From: Heterotrichella gracilis
Taxonomy: Eukaryota > Sar > Xanthophyceae > Tribonematales > Xanthonemataceae
Assembly: GCA_032358255.1 (NCBI GenBank)
Contig: JAULBX010004443.1
Location: 62,001 to 126,000 of the forward strand
DNA length: 64,000 nucleotides
Direction: 5' to 3'
Shown here: positions 24,101-33,149 of the stretch, one piece after another
How positions within the stretch are numbered: the stretch's first letter is position 1
How the letters are laid out: every line of letters starts with the position of its first letter
Position numbers and translations under genes: made by a program
The notes under the pieces: model-generated
Told to the model about the DNA's origin: nothing
What the model saw: only the letters and a program-made list of their open reading frames with translations
Database searches by the model: none

Positions 24101-27100
24101 TGGTACGATAGTGTGGCTTAGTCGCTTCTGTGACCCTACATTGAGGTTTTTCCTTGCATCCCTCCTGATCCTTTCCCTTGTGGGCAGGGTGACGGCCCGG
24201 TGTACATCTGGCTTCCCCTGAAGCAGCCCCCCGTGAAGGGCGTGTACACCAAGGTCATGGGCCTGGCGGGCAACATGGAGGAGGACCTGGGGGCGGAGGA
24301 GGAGGAGGTGTCACCCCTGCAGGTACGGGCCGCAAACCCTAAATCTTTATCCAGAACCCTAAAGCATAAACAGGGCGCCGGAGGAGGAGGGTCTCGCTTT
24401 GAGCGGCCATCCCATAGCGCTGCGGTTGGCTTCATGTACAGTGATAGATTCCAACAATAATTAACAGCAGCTCAAATCCGTGCACGCGCCCTTGCCAAGG
24501 GGTTGTAGTAAAAGGGAGTGCAATGGCTCCTAATTCAAGAACAGGCAGCTGTGTTTCCCCCCATCCATGACCCCCCCTTCCCACCCCTTGTGCAGGTGTT
24601 TGTGCGCGTGCAGTGGTCACGCGAGGTGGTCCGCGGCCAGAGCCTGCGCGCCGAGGTTCGGTGTGCGGGTGTGCAGGCTACCGTGATGGGGGGGCTGCAG
24701 GATGAGCTGTTCAACCTCACGCTGGACAGCCTGCGCTGGGAGGCGGAGAGGAACAAGCTGGACCTAAAGGTGGGTGTGGGAGGGGGTGGTGGTGATGTAC
24801 ACATAAGTATGTGGGTGCAGGAGGGGGGCTTTCAGTTTGTCAGGGAGGAGTGGGAGGGGAGGGGCGCATGTGCCTGTGCTGAGGGAGAGGGAACACCCTT
24901 CAGAGTGGGGGAGTGTAGGTTGTTCCCCTCTCCTGGAGAGTGGGGGTTTCATCCTGATTAGTGCCGATCAATTAGTCATGTTACCATCCAAAATCACTAC
25001 TTGCTTTATCCACATTTTTTAAGGGAAATAATTACCAATGTATTCACTAGCAGTCGAGCAGTGAATAAAGCTTCATTCAAATCATCACCTGTTTATCTGC
25101 ATTTTGTAATAAATATAAATGCAGATATATTCACCAGCAACCTACCCCCGCAGGTGGAGGGCTCCATCCTCAAGATCCAGCTAGACGACCAGCGCGTGAC
25201 CGCCCTGCAACCAGTGGTGCTGGCCCCCGCCGCCTACCTGCATGCACAGAAGGCCCCCATCAACACCGCCACTGGCCGCGCGTACCCGCTGGTGTCGTTC
25301 AAGCTGGTGCGCTCATTCGCGGGCAGCTCAGCGCGCAGTAGCGGCAGCGGGGCGGGCGGGGGCGGCGGGGGGGCGGACGACGTGCAGACCATCCGGTCCT
25401 TCAAGGAGTTCTTCCTGCGGATAGGTGGGTGGCGGGCATGCAGCCATGATGTGCAGTGTGTGGACAGCGCATGGTGCTTGGCTGGCGCAAGGAAACTAAT
25501 GCTTTGGTCTTTGCTCTTTACCTGTCATCTTGCGCTGAGCATCCTTTTCCCAAATCATTGCAGTTGAGTGCATGCAATTGGCTAGCCAACCATCCCAGTT
25601 CCAGGCTACATTGCTGGAAGTAACCAGCCATAAAACCACACATCTCCCCACCGATGCCTTTGTAGACTACAGTCCTGGTAAAAGCACCACCTTCTCCCAG
25701 ATACAATATCAAAAATGAGCACACCCTCCCTGCAGGCGAGCTTGACTTCCAGGCTGACGAGTCCTTCCTGGAGGCGCTGCTTGCCTTTGCGGTGTCCATC
25801 CCCATGGCGGACGTGTGGCAGGACGAGGCATGGAGGGAGCAGCAGCTGAGGCTGCTGCGCGCGCAGTTTGGGCCCCGCGAGGTGGAGTCGCTGGCAATCA
25901 ACGAGTACCCGGCGCTCCAAGAGGCGGGGTCCGCGTATATGCACCCGCTGGCCTGGGTGGCGGAGAAGCAGCGCCAAGAGATGCTGGTGGGTGGCGTCGG
26001 TGGCAAGGGGGGGGATGAGGTGGTCCAGGCAGGGAGAAGCGGTTGCTGGAGATGCTGGTAGTCTAATTAATGAATAGGAGCTCTGGCATGTGCAAGCCTG
26101 GGAGCCCATGTGGCGCTGGCCATGCATGCATACATGCGTTTATCACATGAGATGGTGGTGCATTGTGTGCGCCGACATACCATCCTCCATTGCCTTGATT
26201 TGCGCCTCCCAGACCCTTACCCCGCCAACCACCACCCACCACCCACCACCCCACCAACCCCCCCTCCCAGGTCCTGCGTGGCCAGAGCGCCTTCAGCTCC
26301 TGGTACTTCATAGAGCAGGCTGAGATCAGCGACATCAACGTCAACGTCACCATATCGCTGTCATCAAGGCTGCTGAGCCAGCGCCAGCCAGCGCGCGCAA
26401 AGGAGATGGAGGCAGGGGTGGCGCGGACAGGGTGCGCAACAAGCATGAACGTTTAGAAAAATGTGTACAAGCTTTTAGGGCTCTACTTGAATTCCCAAAA
26501 AACATGAACTTGGAGTCTTGACTAGAACCCTGCCCAGCGTTACAATGGACTGTGTTTAAAACCTGCATTTATGGTTTGCATCATGCTTCTATAGATGACG
26601 AGATTCTACGAATGACGATTCCCGCCACCCATCCCACTTTGCACACATGCCTCAGCAATCTAACACCCTCCCCCCCGCCCCGCAGCCTGTTCTCGCGCAT
26701 CATCGGCGCCAGCGGGTTCCAGCTGATCAACGTGAGCAACGTGCCGCTGCAGCTCAGCAGGTGGTCCATATCAAACGAGTCGCGCAAGAGCGGGTTCCTG
26801 GCGCAGAAGGCGCTGGTGCAGAACCTGCTCAGGCACTACACCTTCCAGGCAATGAAGGAGGCGCACAAGGTGGGTATTCTATATCTGAAAATGTAGTTTT
26901 TTCTGTTACACTGATATGCCTTCTGTGCGTTCTCCTTATTTGATCAGGATCACATGGGGATTAGGGCGGAGGACGAGTAGTGTGTTGTTGCTATAGTCAC
27001 GTGCAATGATGGTGGACGTGCATCATGCCTCCAGCTTGCCATTTTTTCAGCCCAATGGGAGCCTGCATTGCGCACCTCGGCTACACAAGTTGTTGGTTGT

Positions 27101-29701
27101 ATGTTGATGGCGCAGTGGCGAGCTAATTGACTGTGTTTCCGCAGGTGCTGGGTGGTGCTGGCCCCGCAGTTGCTGCGCTGCCGCTGACCGTGGTGTGGCT
27201 GGGTGGCAGCACAGTCAGCCTGCTCAACTCCATCGGCAAGGGCAGGGTGGGGCCGGTGGAGGCGGTGGGCAGGGTGGGATACGTGCTGGTCACGTCAATC
27301 GCACAGGTAACTCCTGCTGCACTCCCGCACGCGCTGCATGTAGGTGTGTACTTGAGTCGCTGCTTGCTGGCTTCTACACTCCAGGGCTCTGGGGTCATAT
27401 CCTGCAGGGGGCGTCTTACACATGTAAAGTGACTCTGGTCATCATCTCATGCATATCAATACATATGCCAACGTATTAGTATATTTTACTTGGATGCTCT
27501 ATAATGTATGGCAGTGATAATGGTGTACAAGCAAATAGCATGAAACCATTGTATGTACCCGCATGCCTGACCTGCTTCCCCCTCCATGCCCGCCACCGCC
27601 TCAGACACCCCCTTGGTCCCCGCAGATTGTGAGCGCCTTGACCACCTCTGGCGCATTCCTTGTGTCCCTGGTGCCGCCCACCCGCGCCGCGCCCTTCTCC
27701 GACACAGACGCGGTGCAGCGCTCCATCCAGCGGCCAGTCAATGCCATCACCGCATTCTGGCAGGCATCTGAGGATGTGGTGCAGGGGCTGGCGGCGGGCG
27801 CATTTGGGCTGGTGCTGGACCCGCTGCAGGTAAGAAGATAAGAATCTACAATCCATCTTGCCTGCATGGGAGTCACTTGTCTATTGTAGCCCTGTAAGCA
27901 TGGCAGACAGGGTAATCCAAAGTGCGGGATTCCCACACCCCAAGCCGGTACTGAAAGTCAGAAACAGCCTTCCGCTGGTTGGCACAGGCTGTGCATGGGT
28001 GTCTGCTCAACTGGCTATGCTGCTGGCACGGATGGTGCAAGTCAGAAACCAACGTCTTGCCAAACTAATCTGTAACTCAGTAACTACCACTAGGTAACTA
28101 ACCAGCTACCCACCATGTCTCCCAGGGCTACCGCAGCAATGGCAGCCTTGGCCTGGTTGTGGGTGTGATGAAGGGCACTCTGGGCCTGGTGGTGCGCCCG
28201 GTGCTTGGTGTGGGTGACGGCGTGACCAAGGGGTTGTACGGGGTGGGGCTGCTGGCGCTGGGCAAGGAGGGCATCACGGGGGCGGTGCAGAAGCGGGTCA
28301 CGCCGCCGGGCACAGTCACCGAGGAGGCGGCTGAGGTGAGAATTTAGGGTTTAGGGTTCAGGTGGCATGGATAAGGCTTCATGATGTATGGTGTACCTGC
28401 CGCAGGGCCCTGCCATCTTGTACCTGGAGAGCTGCCCCCTGTCTTGCACCTGCAGAGCAAGCCCGTGAAATCCTAGTACAATTAGTAAATAACTACAAAC
28501 ATTAATGAAGCCCTTAAGCCCAGAAAATCCCTGAACAGTGCTGACGCTGGCCCTGATATGGTGCAGCTTGAGAGCATGGGTGTGGCTGGACACAGCGGCG
28601 ACACCGCGTACGCCGCGCACAAGGCAGCCATGATCGCCGCCTGGCAGGATGCGCTGCCGCTCACCTTCCCCATGCTGCGATCCGATACCATACAGGTAAG
28701 CCAGCTGCTGGTTTGACTTCTGCTGCTGCTTCCCGTTTTGCACAAGCTGCAAGTTCCGCTACTGCTTGCACTGCCCTCTGTGAACAAGCATGTGGATCTG
28801 TCATATCAAACCATGCAGGTAACATAGGTCCGCTATTGCTTGATCATCCCGCTATTCATTAGCTTTTGACCAGACCTGGCACAGACCAACCCGGTGCTCA
28901 GAAAACACTGGTTGTCTTCTAGTTAGATGGCGGGCATGACCCCGTTCCTTCCAATTCACTCACCCAAACCATCTGCTGACTCCTGCCCCCCCTCATCCCC
29001 CCCAGGATCTGCTGTACCTGCATCGCGACAGCGTGATCATGGTGACGGACTCACACATCGCGCTGCTGAGGGTGCAGCACTACCGCAACAGGTCGCTGTA
29101 TGCGCTGAGGTGGATCGTGCGGAACGTGGACCTGCAGAACGTCAGAGGTGAGGCGCGGGGAGGGTATGAATGTAATATCAACTCAGGGACCTAACACAAT
29201 ACATAACATTACATTCGCCCCCAGAGGGATGCATCCACCGACCTCCCTCGTGGAGGAAAGCAAAATGCCATGCATTGTCCAACACAATACGCTGCAAGTT
29301 GCCAGCCGATATTTGCAGATATTTAACATCATGAATAAAATAATTAATAATCACCCCAGTACAGTTGTGGCACATCCGACCCACCCCTGTGTCCCTCCCC
29401 AGGCGATGTGCAGAAGCTGGTGATTGTGGTCAACTACGTGCGCCGGTACGACCTGGGACTGGCAGGCACATGGCAGATCCCCAAGCGCGCGTCGCTCACC
29501 TGCCAGTCACGCGCCGTGTACTGGTACGTCATCGGCAAGCTCAACCGCATTCGCGCGGGCAGGCAGGGCGGCGCTGCAGCGGATACCGGGTTTGCCATGG
29601 CCTTTGACCCGCGCGCGCTCAGTGACCTCACCATACTTGACGCGCCCTACCAGCCGATGCAGGAGGGGCTGGGGCAGGGACAGGGGGGGCATGCTACATA
29701 G
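127..29701 (+). CDS. VPS13-type bridge-like lipid transfer protein (5' partial, 58 exons)
   Basis: VPS13 proteins form long hydrophobic grooves that move phospholipids between organelle membranes at contact sites. I traced 58 exons with GT-AG borders whose phases all agree; they encode about 3,870 residues and end at the TAG at 29699-29701. The upstream chorein start lies outside the window. Family evidence, in order: extended-groove beta segments; VAB-type repeats of the form Y-x-x-x-N-x-T (7568-18140); an SHR-BD-like segment with PYRIENR and AYAWDE; two C2-like blocks, one with LNPTWGEPLGF; and a C-terminal part with GLVVRPVLGVGDGVTKGLYG, which matches the VPS13 C-terminal/ATG2_C region, followed by a PH-like tail. 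The C2 plus PH arrangement resembles plant VPS13M proteins, but that subtype is inferred. Exons are GC-rich and introns are full of local duplications. The family call is firm; individual exon ends are predictions. Confidence 0.9.
2038..2201 (+). repeat. Duplicated 3' splice site and exon start (in-frame alternative)
   Basis: About 60 bases around the acceptor are present twice. The copies share GCAG followed by GTGAAGCTCGCCATGTACC, with exon starts at 2069 and 2168. The 99 bases between them are a multiple of three and contain no stop, so use of the upstream acceptor would add 33 residues. I took the downstream copy as the main exon start because its protein reads on smoothly. Confidence 0.8.
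3721..3814 (+). other. IQ-like calmodulin-binding segment inside the VPS13-like protein
   Basis: This exon encodes VPIASEMDMIVRL, then an Arg/Trp-rich helix with the core IRIQRWWRRQLVK. The core follows the IQ pattern (I-Q-x-x-x-R-x-x-x-x-K), with Arg in place of the usual Gly. IQ motifs bind calmodulin or related EF-hand proteins. A calcium-sensitive helix in a lipid transfer protein would be plausible, but a basic amphipathic membrane-binding helix would look the same. Confidence 0.4.
5417..5791 (+). repeat. Serial copies of an exon start (CCTTGCAGATG...) in one intron
   Basis: The functional exon begins at 5733 with ATGAGCCTGAACCAGATCCA. An almost identical start lies at 5583, with weaker copies at about 5484 and 5425. 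Each is preceded by a CTTGCAG acceptor, and the 5484 and 5583 copies share a following CCCTCTACCACT stretch. A CCCTAAA-type tract (5686-5708) separates the last two. The 150-base interval between 5583 and 5733 keeps frame but ends in a stop inside the telomere-like tract, so the upstream copy would give a truncated product. Confidence 0.75.
7568..10571 (+). other. VPS13-like gene: first VAB-type repeats
   Basis: Predicted exons: 7078-7251 (just before this block), 7568-7862, 8420-8634, 8954-9109, 9533-9706, 9965-10129 and 10438-10571. The repeat signatures HSCVWLENKTDISMAFRL and PPLVLKNALPYPMRVTVWQ fit the VPS13 adaptor-binding (VAB) modules, in which an Asn after the aromatic strand is conserved and helps bind adaptor peptides. 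The exons that follow, with SFKRDARVGEVAKEVAAMG and FLCIMLQPGAS, are less conserved. VAB domains recruit VPS13 to particular organelles. Confidence 0.65.
7815..8215 (+). repeat. Five copies of one exon end plus donor, separated by CCCTAAA tracts
   Basis: The 3' end of exon 7568-7862 (CATGTGGATCGGGCCGCTGG, then AGCGGGATGCGG and GTGCG) recurs at about 7907-7953, 8006-8046, 8083-8137 and 8195-8215. The intervals are 70-110 bases. Each interval contains CCCTAAA-like units, for example at 7876-7890, 7997-8005, 8066-8076 and 8153-8192. The copies degrade with distance, and the last one has lost the donor. None gives an in-frame extension that I can follow. Confidence 0.85.
10831..13394 (+). other. 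VPS13-like gene: low-complexity insertion, including a 1,026-base exon
   Basis: Exons 10831-11017, 11395-11661, 11907-12932 and 13202-13394. The first and last encode amphipathic LEA-like stretches such as ATGVAEGLQSAATRGAQG and RVAEGLGGVGRRVMHAM. Exon 11907-12932 encodes 342 residues rich in Ala, Gly, Ser, Pro, Thr and Glu with a short poly-Gln run, and almost no hydrophobic core; it is probably disordered. The exon is by far the longest in the gene, and all its neighbours are 80-370 bases. It sits between VAB-type repeats, so it is likely a surface loop. It could be a regulatory or phosphorylated linker. Confidence 0.6.
13360..13548 (+). repeat. Partial copy of exon 13202-13394 end inside the next intron
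   Basis: The exon end reads GAGTACGCGGTGAGCAACAG, then GCTGCCAGGGGAGAA and a GTAGG donor. A degenerate copy lies at about 13505-13548 (AAGTACGTACAGAACAGGC, TGCTGCCAGGGAGAA, AGGGTAGG). A similar, shorter echo of the following exon's end (GGTGCTCACGCCAGGTAAGCG at 13995) occurs at about 14049 (GGTCACGCCAGATGCGCGC). No telomere-like tract lies between these pairs. Confidence 0.6.
14445..15275 (+). repeat. Donor-side copies with TTTAGGG tracts in two successive introns
   Basis: Exon end 14276-14476 (CTCGCAGCGCATACCCATCT, CGACCACAG and GTG) is repeated at 14550-14583, with AGGGTTTAGGGTTT at 14502-14515 between the copies. In the next-but-one intron, the exon end at 15167 (GCATGGAGGCATCTCG and GTGAG) is echoed at about 15199 and again at 15221-15243 (ACATGGGGGCATCTCGGTGA). 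TTAGGG units separate the copies (15180-15198, 15208-15220) and recur at 15261-15273. Distances are 103 and 70 bases, so these copies would shift the frame. Confidence 0.8.
14857..14884. repeat. Longest of many intronic telomere-like (CCCTAAA) tracts
   Basis: Here CTCTAAACCCTAAACCCTAA continues for over three perfect units, ending about 20 bases before an acceptor. Other tracts lie near 1206-1231, 2726-2740, 3019-3031, 5689-5707, 8153-8192, 8338-8348, 14502-14515, 15180-15220, 15366-15384, 16709-16728, 20576-20610, 28343-28356, 37693-37708, 40976-40992, 41907-41922, 58626-58639, 58866-58892, 59083-59102, 59784-59799, 61023-61054, 61183-61199, 61663-61676, 62306-62323, 62447-62461 and 62513-62542. 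Most tracts just before an acceptor show the C-rich strand, which may help form the pyrimidine tract. Donor-side tracts occur in either strand. Confidence 0.9.
16668..16786 (+). repeat. Acceptor-side exon copy with CCCTTAA/CCTTAACC tract
   Basis: GTGAAGAGCAAGTACATGGT occurs at 16668 in the intron and again at 16761 inside exon 16752-16897. A degenerate telomere-like run (CTTAACCTTTAACCCTTAAC, 16709-16728) lies between. The upstream copy lacks a good AG acceptor. Confidence 0.75.
18508..18662 (+). repeat. Duplicated acceptor and exon start before exon 18638-18835
   Basis: The stretch CGCAGGCG, then TGGCACCGCTCTCAGCGCAC, at the exon start is repeated about 117 bases upstream (18517-18550: GCGCAGGCGTAGCACCGCTC). 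The upstream copy reads into a stop at its second codon, so it would not be productive. A GAAACCCT element sits just upstream of the first copy. Confidence 0.75.
19396..19545 (+). repeat. Degenerate exon-start copy (TTGAGCAGCAGCTGAAGGAG)
   Basis: The start of exon 19510-19679 (TTGAGCAGCAGCTGAAGGAG at 19511) is preceded by a near copy at 19405 (TTGAGCAACAGCTGAAGGAG). In the copy the acceptor GCAGG reads GCAAG, so it has lost the AG border. Confidence 0.75.
20171..20484 (+). repeat. Four-copy array of one exon start in an intron
   Basis: The functional exon starts at 20444 with GGCAGCATCCCCATGAGCGT. Related copies, each preceded by TTG(T/G)TGCAG or similar, start at 20182, 20268 and about 20365. 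They are followed by CAGTCAGATGTGT-like and TGATCATGTGTGATCGTGTG tails. The period is 79-97 bases. The third copy has GCAAGG instead of GCAGGG. The offsets (262 and 176 bases for the first two) are not multiples of three. No telomere-like unit lies in this array. Confidence 0.85.
20533..20662 (+). repeat. Donor-side copy flanking a CCCTAAA tract
   Basis: The exon end GTGACAGGGGTGTCAAG with donor GTAGG (20540-20561) has a copy at about 20632-20660 (GGGGTCATCACTGGGGTCTC, AAGGTAGGGG). Between them lies a run of CCCTAAA-like units from about 20576 to 20610. The 98-base offset breaks frame. Confidence 0.75.
21602..24769 (+). other. VPS13-like gene: C2-like domains
   Basis: Exons 21602-21774, 22230-22393, 22729-22952, 23296-23434, 23711-23964, 24188-24322 and 24596-24769. 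The first block reads VQVAIVDPF, then SVTWQSLNPTWGEPLGF, then LVVDVMDLG and SRFLGRCEIPL, a C2 beta-sandwich order. The second begins HLMVSVLEARGLTTRTGVDI, followed by STYVEMENPE, VKPRFSSRAFVFRG, RIALRLFDA and MGEATLYCAHI, again C2-like. C2 domains usually bind acidic membrane lipids, often with calcium. Some typical Asp positions are visible (VDP, FDA), but full calcium coordination cannot be judged. Confidence 0.7.
22109..22287 (+). repeat. Duplicated acceptor and exon start, 111 bases apart, in frame
   Basis: About 55 nearly identical bases (CTGCTGCAGGGAGGTGAGCG, then CCGCCGCGCAGCTTGTGGT and ATGGACCT) occur at 22110 and again at 22221. The exon starts would be 22119 and 22230. The interval is 37 codons long and open, so the upstream acceptor would add 37 residues and repeat the strand EVSAAAQLVV. 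The upstream intron contains ATACCCTAACCTGG at 22079-22092. Confidence 0.85.
25154..28335 (+). other. VPS13-like gene: C-terminal VPS13/ATG2_C-like core
   Basis: Exons 25154-25424, 25736-25986, 26271-26431, 26686-26869, 27145-27306, 27626-27829 and 28126-28335. Signatures: DESFLEALLAFAVSIPMA; SSWYFIEQAEISDINVNVTI; NVPLQLSRW with NLLRHYTFQAMKEAHKVLGG; then Gly-rich helices with AFWQASEDVVQGLAAGAFG and KGTLGLVVRPVLGVGDGVTK. This order (groove end, hY-x-x-Q helix, then a Gly-rich K-G-x-x-G-L-V-x-x-P amphipathic region) is characteristic of VPS13 C-termini, which attach to lipid droplets or other membranes. Confidence 0.85.
28567..29701 (+). other. VPS13-like gene: PH-like tail and stop
   Basis: Exons 28567-28695, 29006-29147 and 29403-29701. 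The tail reads LPLTFPMLRSDTIQ, DLLYLHRDSVIMVTDSHIAL, YALRWIVRNVDLQNVRGDVQ, KLVIVVNYVRRYDLG, RASLTCQSRAVYWYVIGKLN, and ends DAPYQPMQEGLG...GGHAT. The strand order and closing helix are like the C-terminal PH domain of VPS13, which binds phosphoinositides or partner proteins. The stop is TAG at 29699-29701. Confidence 0.8.
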
Positions 29702-30209
29702 GGGTTTGTTGGGGTAGTGCTGCTGGCAGGTGCACGGGGATGGGGGCAGGGGCCCTTGCAATGTTGGGTTTGGGGGGGATGGGGGTGGGGTTGGGGGGTA
29801 CGCTTGGCTCGCTGGGGCAGGGATGGGCAGGGGAATGACCACAAGTAGGGTGAGGGGGTAGATTTACATAGGAAAGGGACTATGCTTGAGAGCTGGTAGC
29901 AGGCACTGCGGTATGGTACATGCGCGGCCGTGCTTGGGGAAGGGTAGTGATTGTTTTAGGTAGGACGTGTGTGTGCATACTTCGTTTGTCCTTCCCCGTT
30001 GGTGGCTTAACAGCCTGTTGGCAAGAAAAAAAGGGGCTGGCGGGCTGCATACTATACATGTCATCATGAGGGCAGGGGCCAGCGAGTAAAGATTGAATTA
30101 ACGAACTTGATATGTTGTTCAGTATAGCACAGCAATGCAATACCACCTGTTGTTTTTAAAATTATTCTCATCCCAGCCTGACAGCCTTGTTGCTATGTCA
30201 TTTGTTGAC

Positions 30210-30214
30210 TGTAA
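30210..30214 (+). terminator. Probable poly(A) signal TGTAA of the VPS13-like gene
   Basis: TGTAA, followed by TAAAAACC, lies about 510 bases after the stop. TGTAA is the usual near-upstream element in chlorophyte mRNAs. It sits near the convergent end of the LEA-like gene. Confidence 0.5.
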
Positions 30215-30702
30215 TAAAAACCAGAAATAGAAGCAGCTGGTGTTGATTGCAGCTGGTAAATACTACGCTGGCTTGGTACAATGTCCAAGTTCTTTTTCAA
30301 CAATAATTCTTACAGCATGACATGCCGCATGGCGCTGGCGGCCATGCATGACGAAGGGGATTCATCAGGGTGGGTAACTCGCCAGGATTGGTTGGCACAC
30401 AATAACCATTCATAATTGTGCTGCTATAACCAAAGGACTTGATCCAAATGCCCATATCATATGCATGCATGTTGGAAGATAACCATTTTTGGTGCATGCC
30501 AAATATATATCATTGCTGCGCATGGTCAACAACAATCAGCTTGAAGTGACTTAAATTGCAATTGCACATGTTTTGCAACTGTGCAGATTCAACCATTGGT
30601 AACTTGGCAGATTCAATCAACTGTGCACACATTGGCAGAATGTGATCACACATGCCACTGGCAAACTGTCAAAATATTGTGAAATTGTCAACATTCATAT
30701 GG

Positions 30703-30707
30703 TTACA
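30703..30707 (-). terminator. Possible poly(A) signal TGTAA of the LEA-like gene
   Basis: TTACA on the plus strand reads TGTAA on the minus strand, 326 bases past the LEA stop. A second candidate is at 30310-30314, which would make the two convergent transcripts nearly touch. Confidence 0.35.
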
Positions 30708-31032
30708 GCCAATTATTTCACTTCATAAGAAGTATCATGCTGATTGTTCATTTCTCCATTATCAAGATCAACAGTCAAATAACAAAAATTGAAGCATGAC
30801 AACAGCACCCTACTATACGCGTCTCAATACTTAAATCAGGATAACAAAAGATCAGCGCTGCACATTCAAGTATTTTTCCTATCCACCCTGTGGGATTAGC
30901 ATTTAAACTTTCCCTTCACTCTTCAAGCGAACAAAAACCATACACATACCAGCCTAGCTGGTAGCAAATTGATCTATTGCGTCATGTGAAACACCCCCAC
31001 ACACACTCAGCATGAAAAACATTGTAGACACT

Positions 31033-33149
31033 CTACAACTTCTTGCCAGCATCCTTGATGCCTTGGCCCACATCCTTGCTAGCATCCTTGGCACTGCCCT
31101 TGGCCTGGTCGTACTGGCTGCTGGCCTTGTCACCGGCCTTGTCCAGGTTTTTCTCAGCATCCCTCTTCAGGTTGCCAGCTCTGTGGAAGAATAAGGGCAC
31201 ACGTAAGTATATTGACCAGTAAATGAGGAGGGATGCTGTGCAACAGTCTATTTCACCAACCTCAACAATAGGCAAGCATTGCCACATTTCCACTATCGCA
31301 CAGCATATTGAATAGTCGTTGTCTACTTCTCACATATGCTCCAAGCTTATAGTAAATATGTAGATGACATCCCTAATTCCTTTTTTGTAACTTGCAGACA
31401 TACTTCCCCACAACCTATGTAACTTGCAGACATACTTCCCCACAACCTATGTAACTTACGTGCTGGATGCGTCGCTGCGAGCCTCGTCGAACTTGCTGCC
31501 AGCCTTGTCAGCTGCATCCTTGGCATCACCCTTCAGGTCTTGGAACTTGTCCTGGATCTTGTCACCGGCCTGGGAGGAGCAGGAAACGCAGGTAAATTTC
31601 AGGCTCTGCTGTCAGTTGCAATGCCATACAAGGCATTCATCTCAATATGCAGCTAGACTGCTAGTAGACAAACATTGCTGCCCCAATGCAACCCCAGTGA
31701 CTATGCAGCATGCTCATGCGATTGTGCATTGTCCAACCTGACAGAAATGCTGAGCAGCAAACAGCCTAGGAATTCTGGGCGAGGGCCAGTGTTTCAATGC
31801 GTCTCTATACAGCAGATAGATAACTGTCCAAGATTGCTTGGCAATATCCCATCTGCCACCATTACAATCATCAAACTCTTCCAGCGAGACGGGACCACCT
31901 AGCACCCTCCTGCTCTGCATCCGGTGTAATTAATGGCGGTAATTGCTATGCATCCTAAGAGCGCAAATACTTTGCAAAACCTATTCTACCACACCCTACA
32001 TCTCTATTCCAGGTGGCCCACTACTACCCACCTTCTCTGCATTCCTCTGCACATCCTTGCCAGCGTCCTGGACATTGCCCTGGGCGTCCTTGAGGCCGGA
32101 CTGCACCTTGTCACCAGCCTCCTCGGCATCCTCCTTCCTTCACAGGACAAAAAAGTTCGAATGGTAAGCACTTCATAATGTGTACATGTGAAGGCAGATA
32201 ATGTGTACATGTGAAGGCAGACCACATCCAAGTAGGGCTGCATGATTGACTGGGATTTGGTCAAGTACAGGCCATATGGGCATTTTCAGCAACATATGGG
32301 CATGGCAGTACTTCAGAGAATGACACCACATTGTATCCAATATTTGGTGCAAATTACAGTGTAGCACTGGCAAAATATGGCTGGCACCTGTACATGGCAG
32401 CTTGCATGCCAGCCCTCAGTGCCATTATAAATAGTATGCCCTTACCTGTCGGAGGCGAAGCCCTTGACGGCGTCCTTGGCATCGCCTGCCTTGTCCTTGA
32501 TGGCCTCTCCTGCGGATCCAAGCTTGGACTTGACTGCGCCGGCAGCATCCTGGATGCCGTCCTTCACGTTCTCGTATCCGGACTTGGCAACGTCACCAAG
32601 GCTGTCACCATCCTGCAGGAATAGGAAAGCACAGTTGGTTTTGACTGAAGTGCCAGTGGTGCACCACTATGGTGAAGCTGTTGCATTGTGTACATGTCAA
32701 TACAGAGGCTTGCATAGCTAGCTTAACCCAGAGGGCCTTTTCAAACCACTGGCTGTACAGGCACCATACGTTTGAGACTGTAGGTCCACACAAAAAGACT
32801 GTACCAGCATCCTGACATGCCATGCCGAAACACTTCGAGAAAAGTCAGGCTTGCAGTAGGACGGGCAGTCAACCTTTGCATATAGGAAGAGTATTGCAAA
32901 CGTCGCTGAGCATACGCCGTGAGGGCGGGGGTTATGCCCTGCCACTGGATAAGGTGACGTGGACCAGAGCATGCAGGCCAAGCTACTATCGCAGGCCAGT
33001 GGGTTCCTGTAGCGTACCTTTGCCCTCACGATGAGGGAGGAGCGGCGGGCAACCAGGGCGGGGCGGCTGGTCTTGGCCACCACCCGTGGGCGGCTGATGG
33101 TGGTGGGGCGGAGGGATGCCATGGAGGAAGCCATCACGGAGGACGACAT
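31033..33149 (-). CDS. Chloroplast-targeted LEA-like (group 3-type) stress protein
   Basis: Five exons (33018-33149, 32446-32612, 32032-32137, 31460-31569, 31033-31180) join in phase to 220 residues. The first 44 residues are Ser/Arg/Ala-rich, lack acidic residues and end RRSSLIVRAK, a typical chloroplast transit peptide. The rest is wholly hydrophilic and made of 11-residue-like amphipathic repeats: AGDKVQSGLKDAQGNVQDAG, AGDKIQDKFQDLKGDAKDAA, AGDKASSQYDQAKGSAKDAS, ending DVGQGIKDAGKKL. Each of exons 2-5 carries one or two repeat units, so the gene probably grew by exon duplication. Such LEA proteins fold on drying or freezing and protect enzymes and membranes; Chlorella HIC6-type LEA proteins are plastid-located examples. 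The start ATG (33147-33149) was chosen because it opens the transit peptide. Confidence 0.85.
31387..31450. repeat. Exact 32-base tandem duplication next to a splice donor
   Basis: The unit GTAACTTGCAGACATACTTC...CAACCTAT occurs twice without change (31387-31418, 31419-31450). The following GTAACTTAC contains the minus-strand donor of LEA exon 4. Sequence identity implies a recent event. Confidence 0.9.
32177..32221. repeat. Short tandem duplication in a LEA-gene intron
   Basis: ATAATGTGTACATGTGAAGG followed by CAGA is repeated back to back, about 22 bases per unit, within the intron upstream of exon 32032-32137 on the minus strand. Confidence 0.85.

Larger units (their letters stand above)
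29702..31032. other. Convergent 3' UTR region
   Basis: This lies between the VPS13-like stop and the LEA-like stop. 29702-29870 is very G-rich (GGGGGTTGGGGGG-type runs). The rest is AT-richer with no convincing reading frame. It holds the TGTAA of the upstream gene, and TTACA (reverse TGTAA) at 30703-30707 and 30310-30314 that could end the minus-strand transcript. I see nothing else. Confidence 0.5.
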
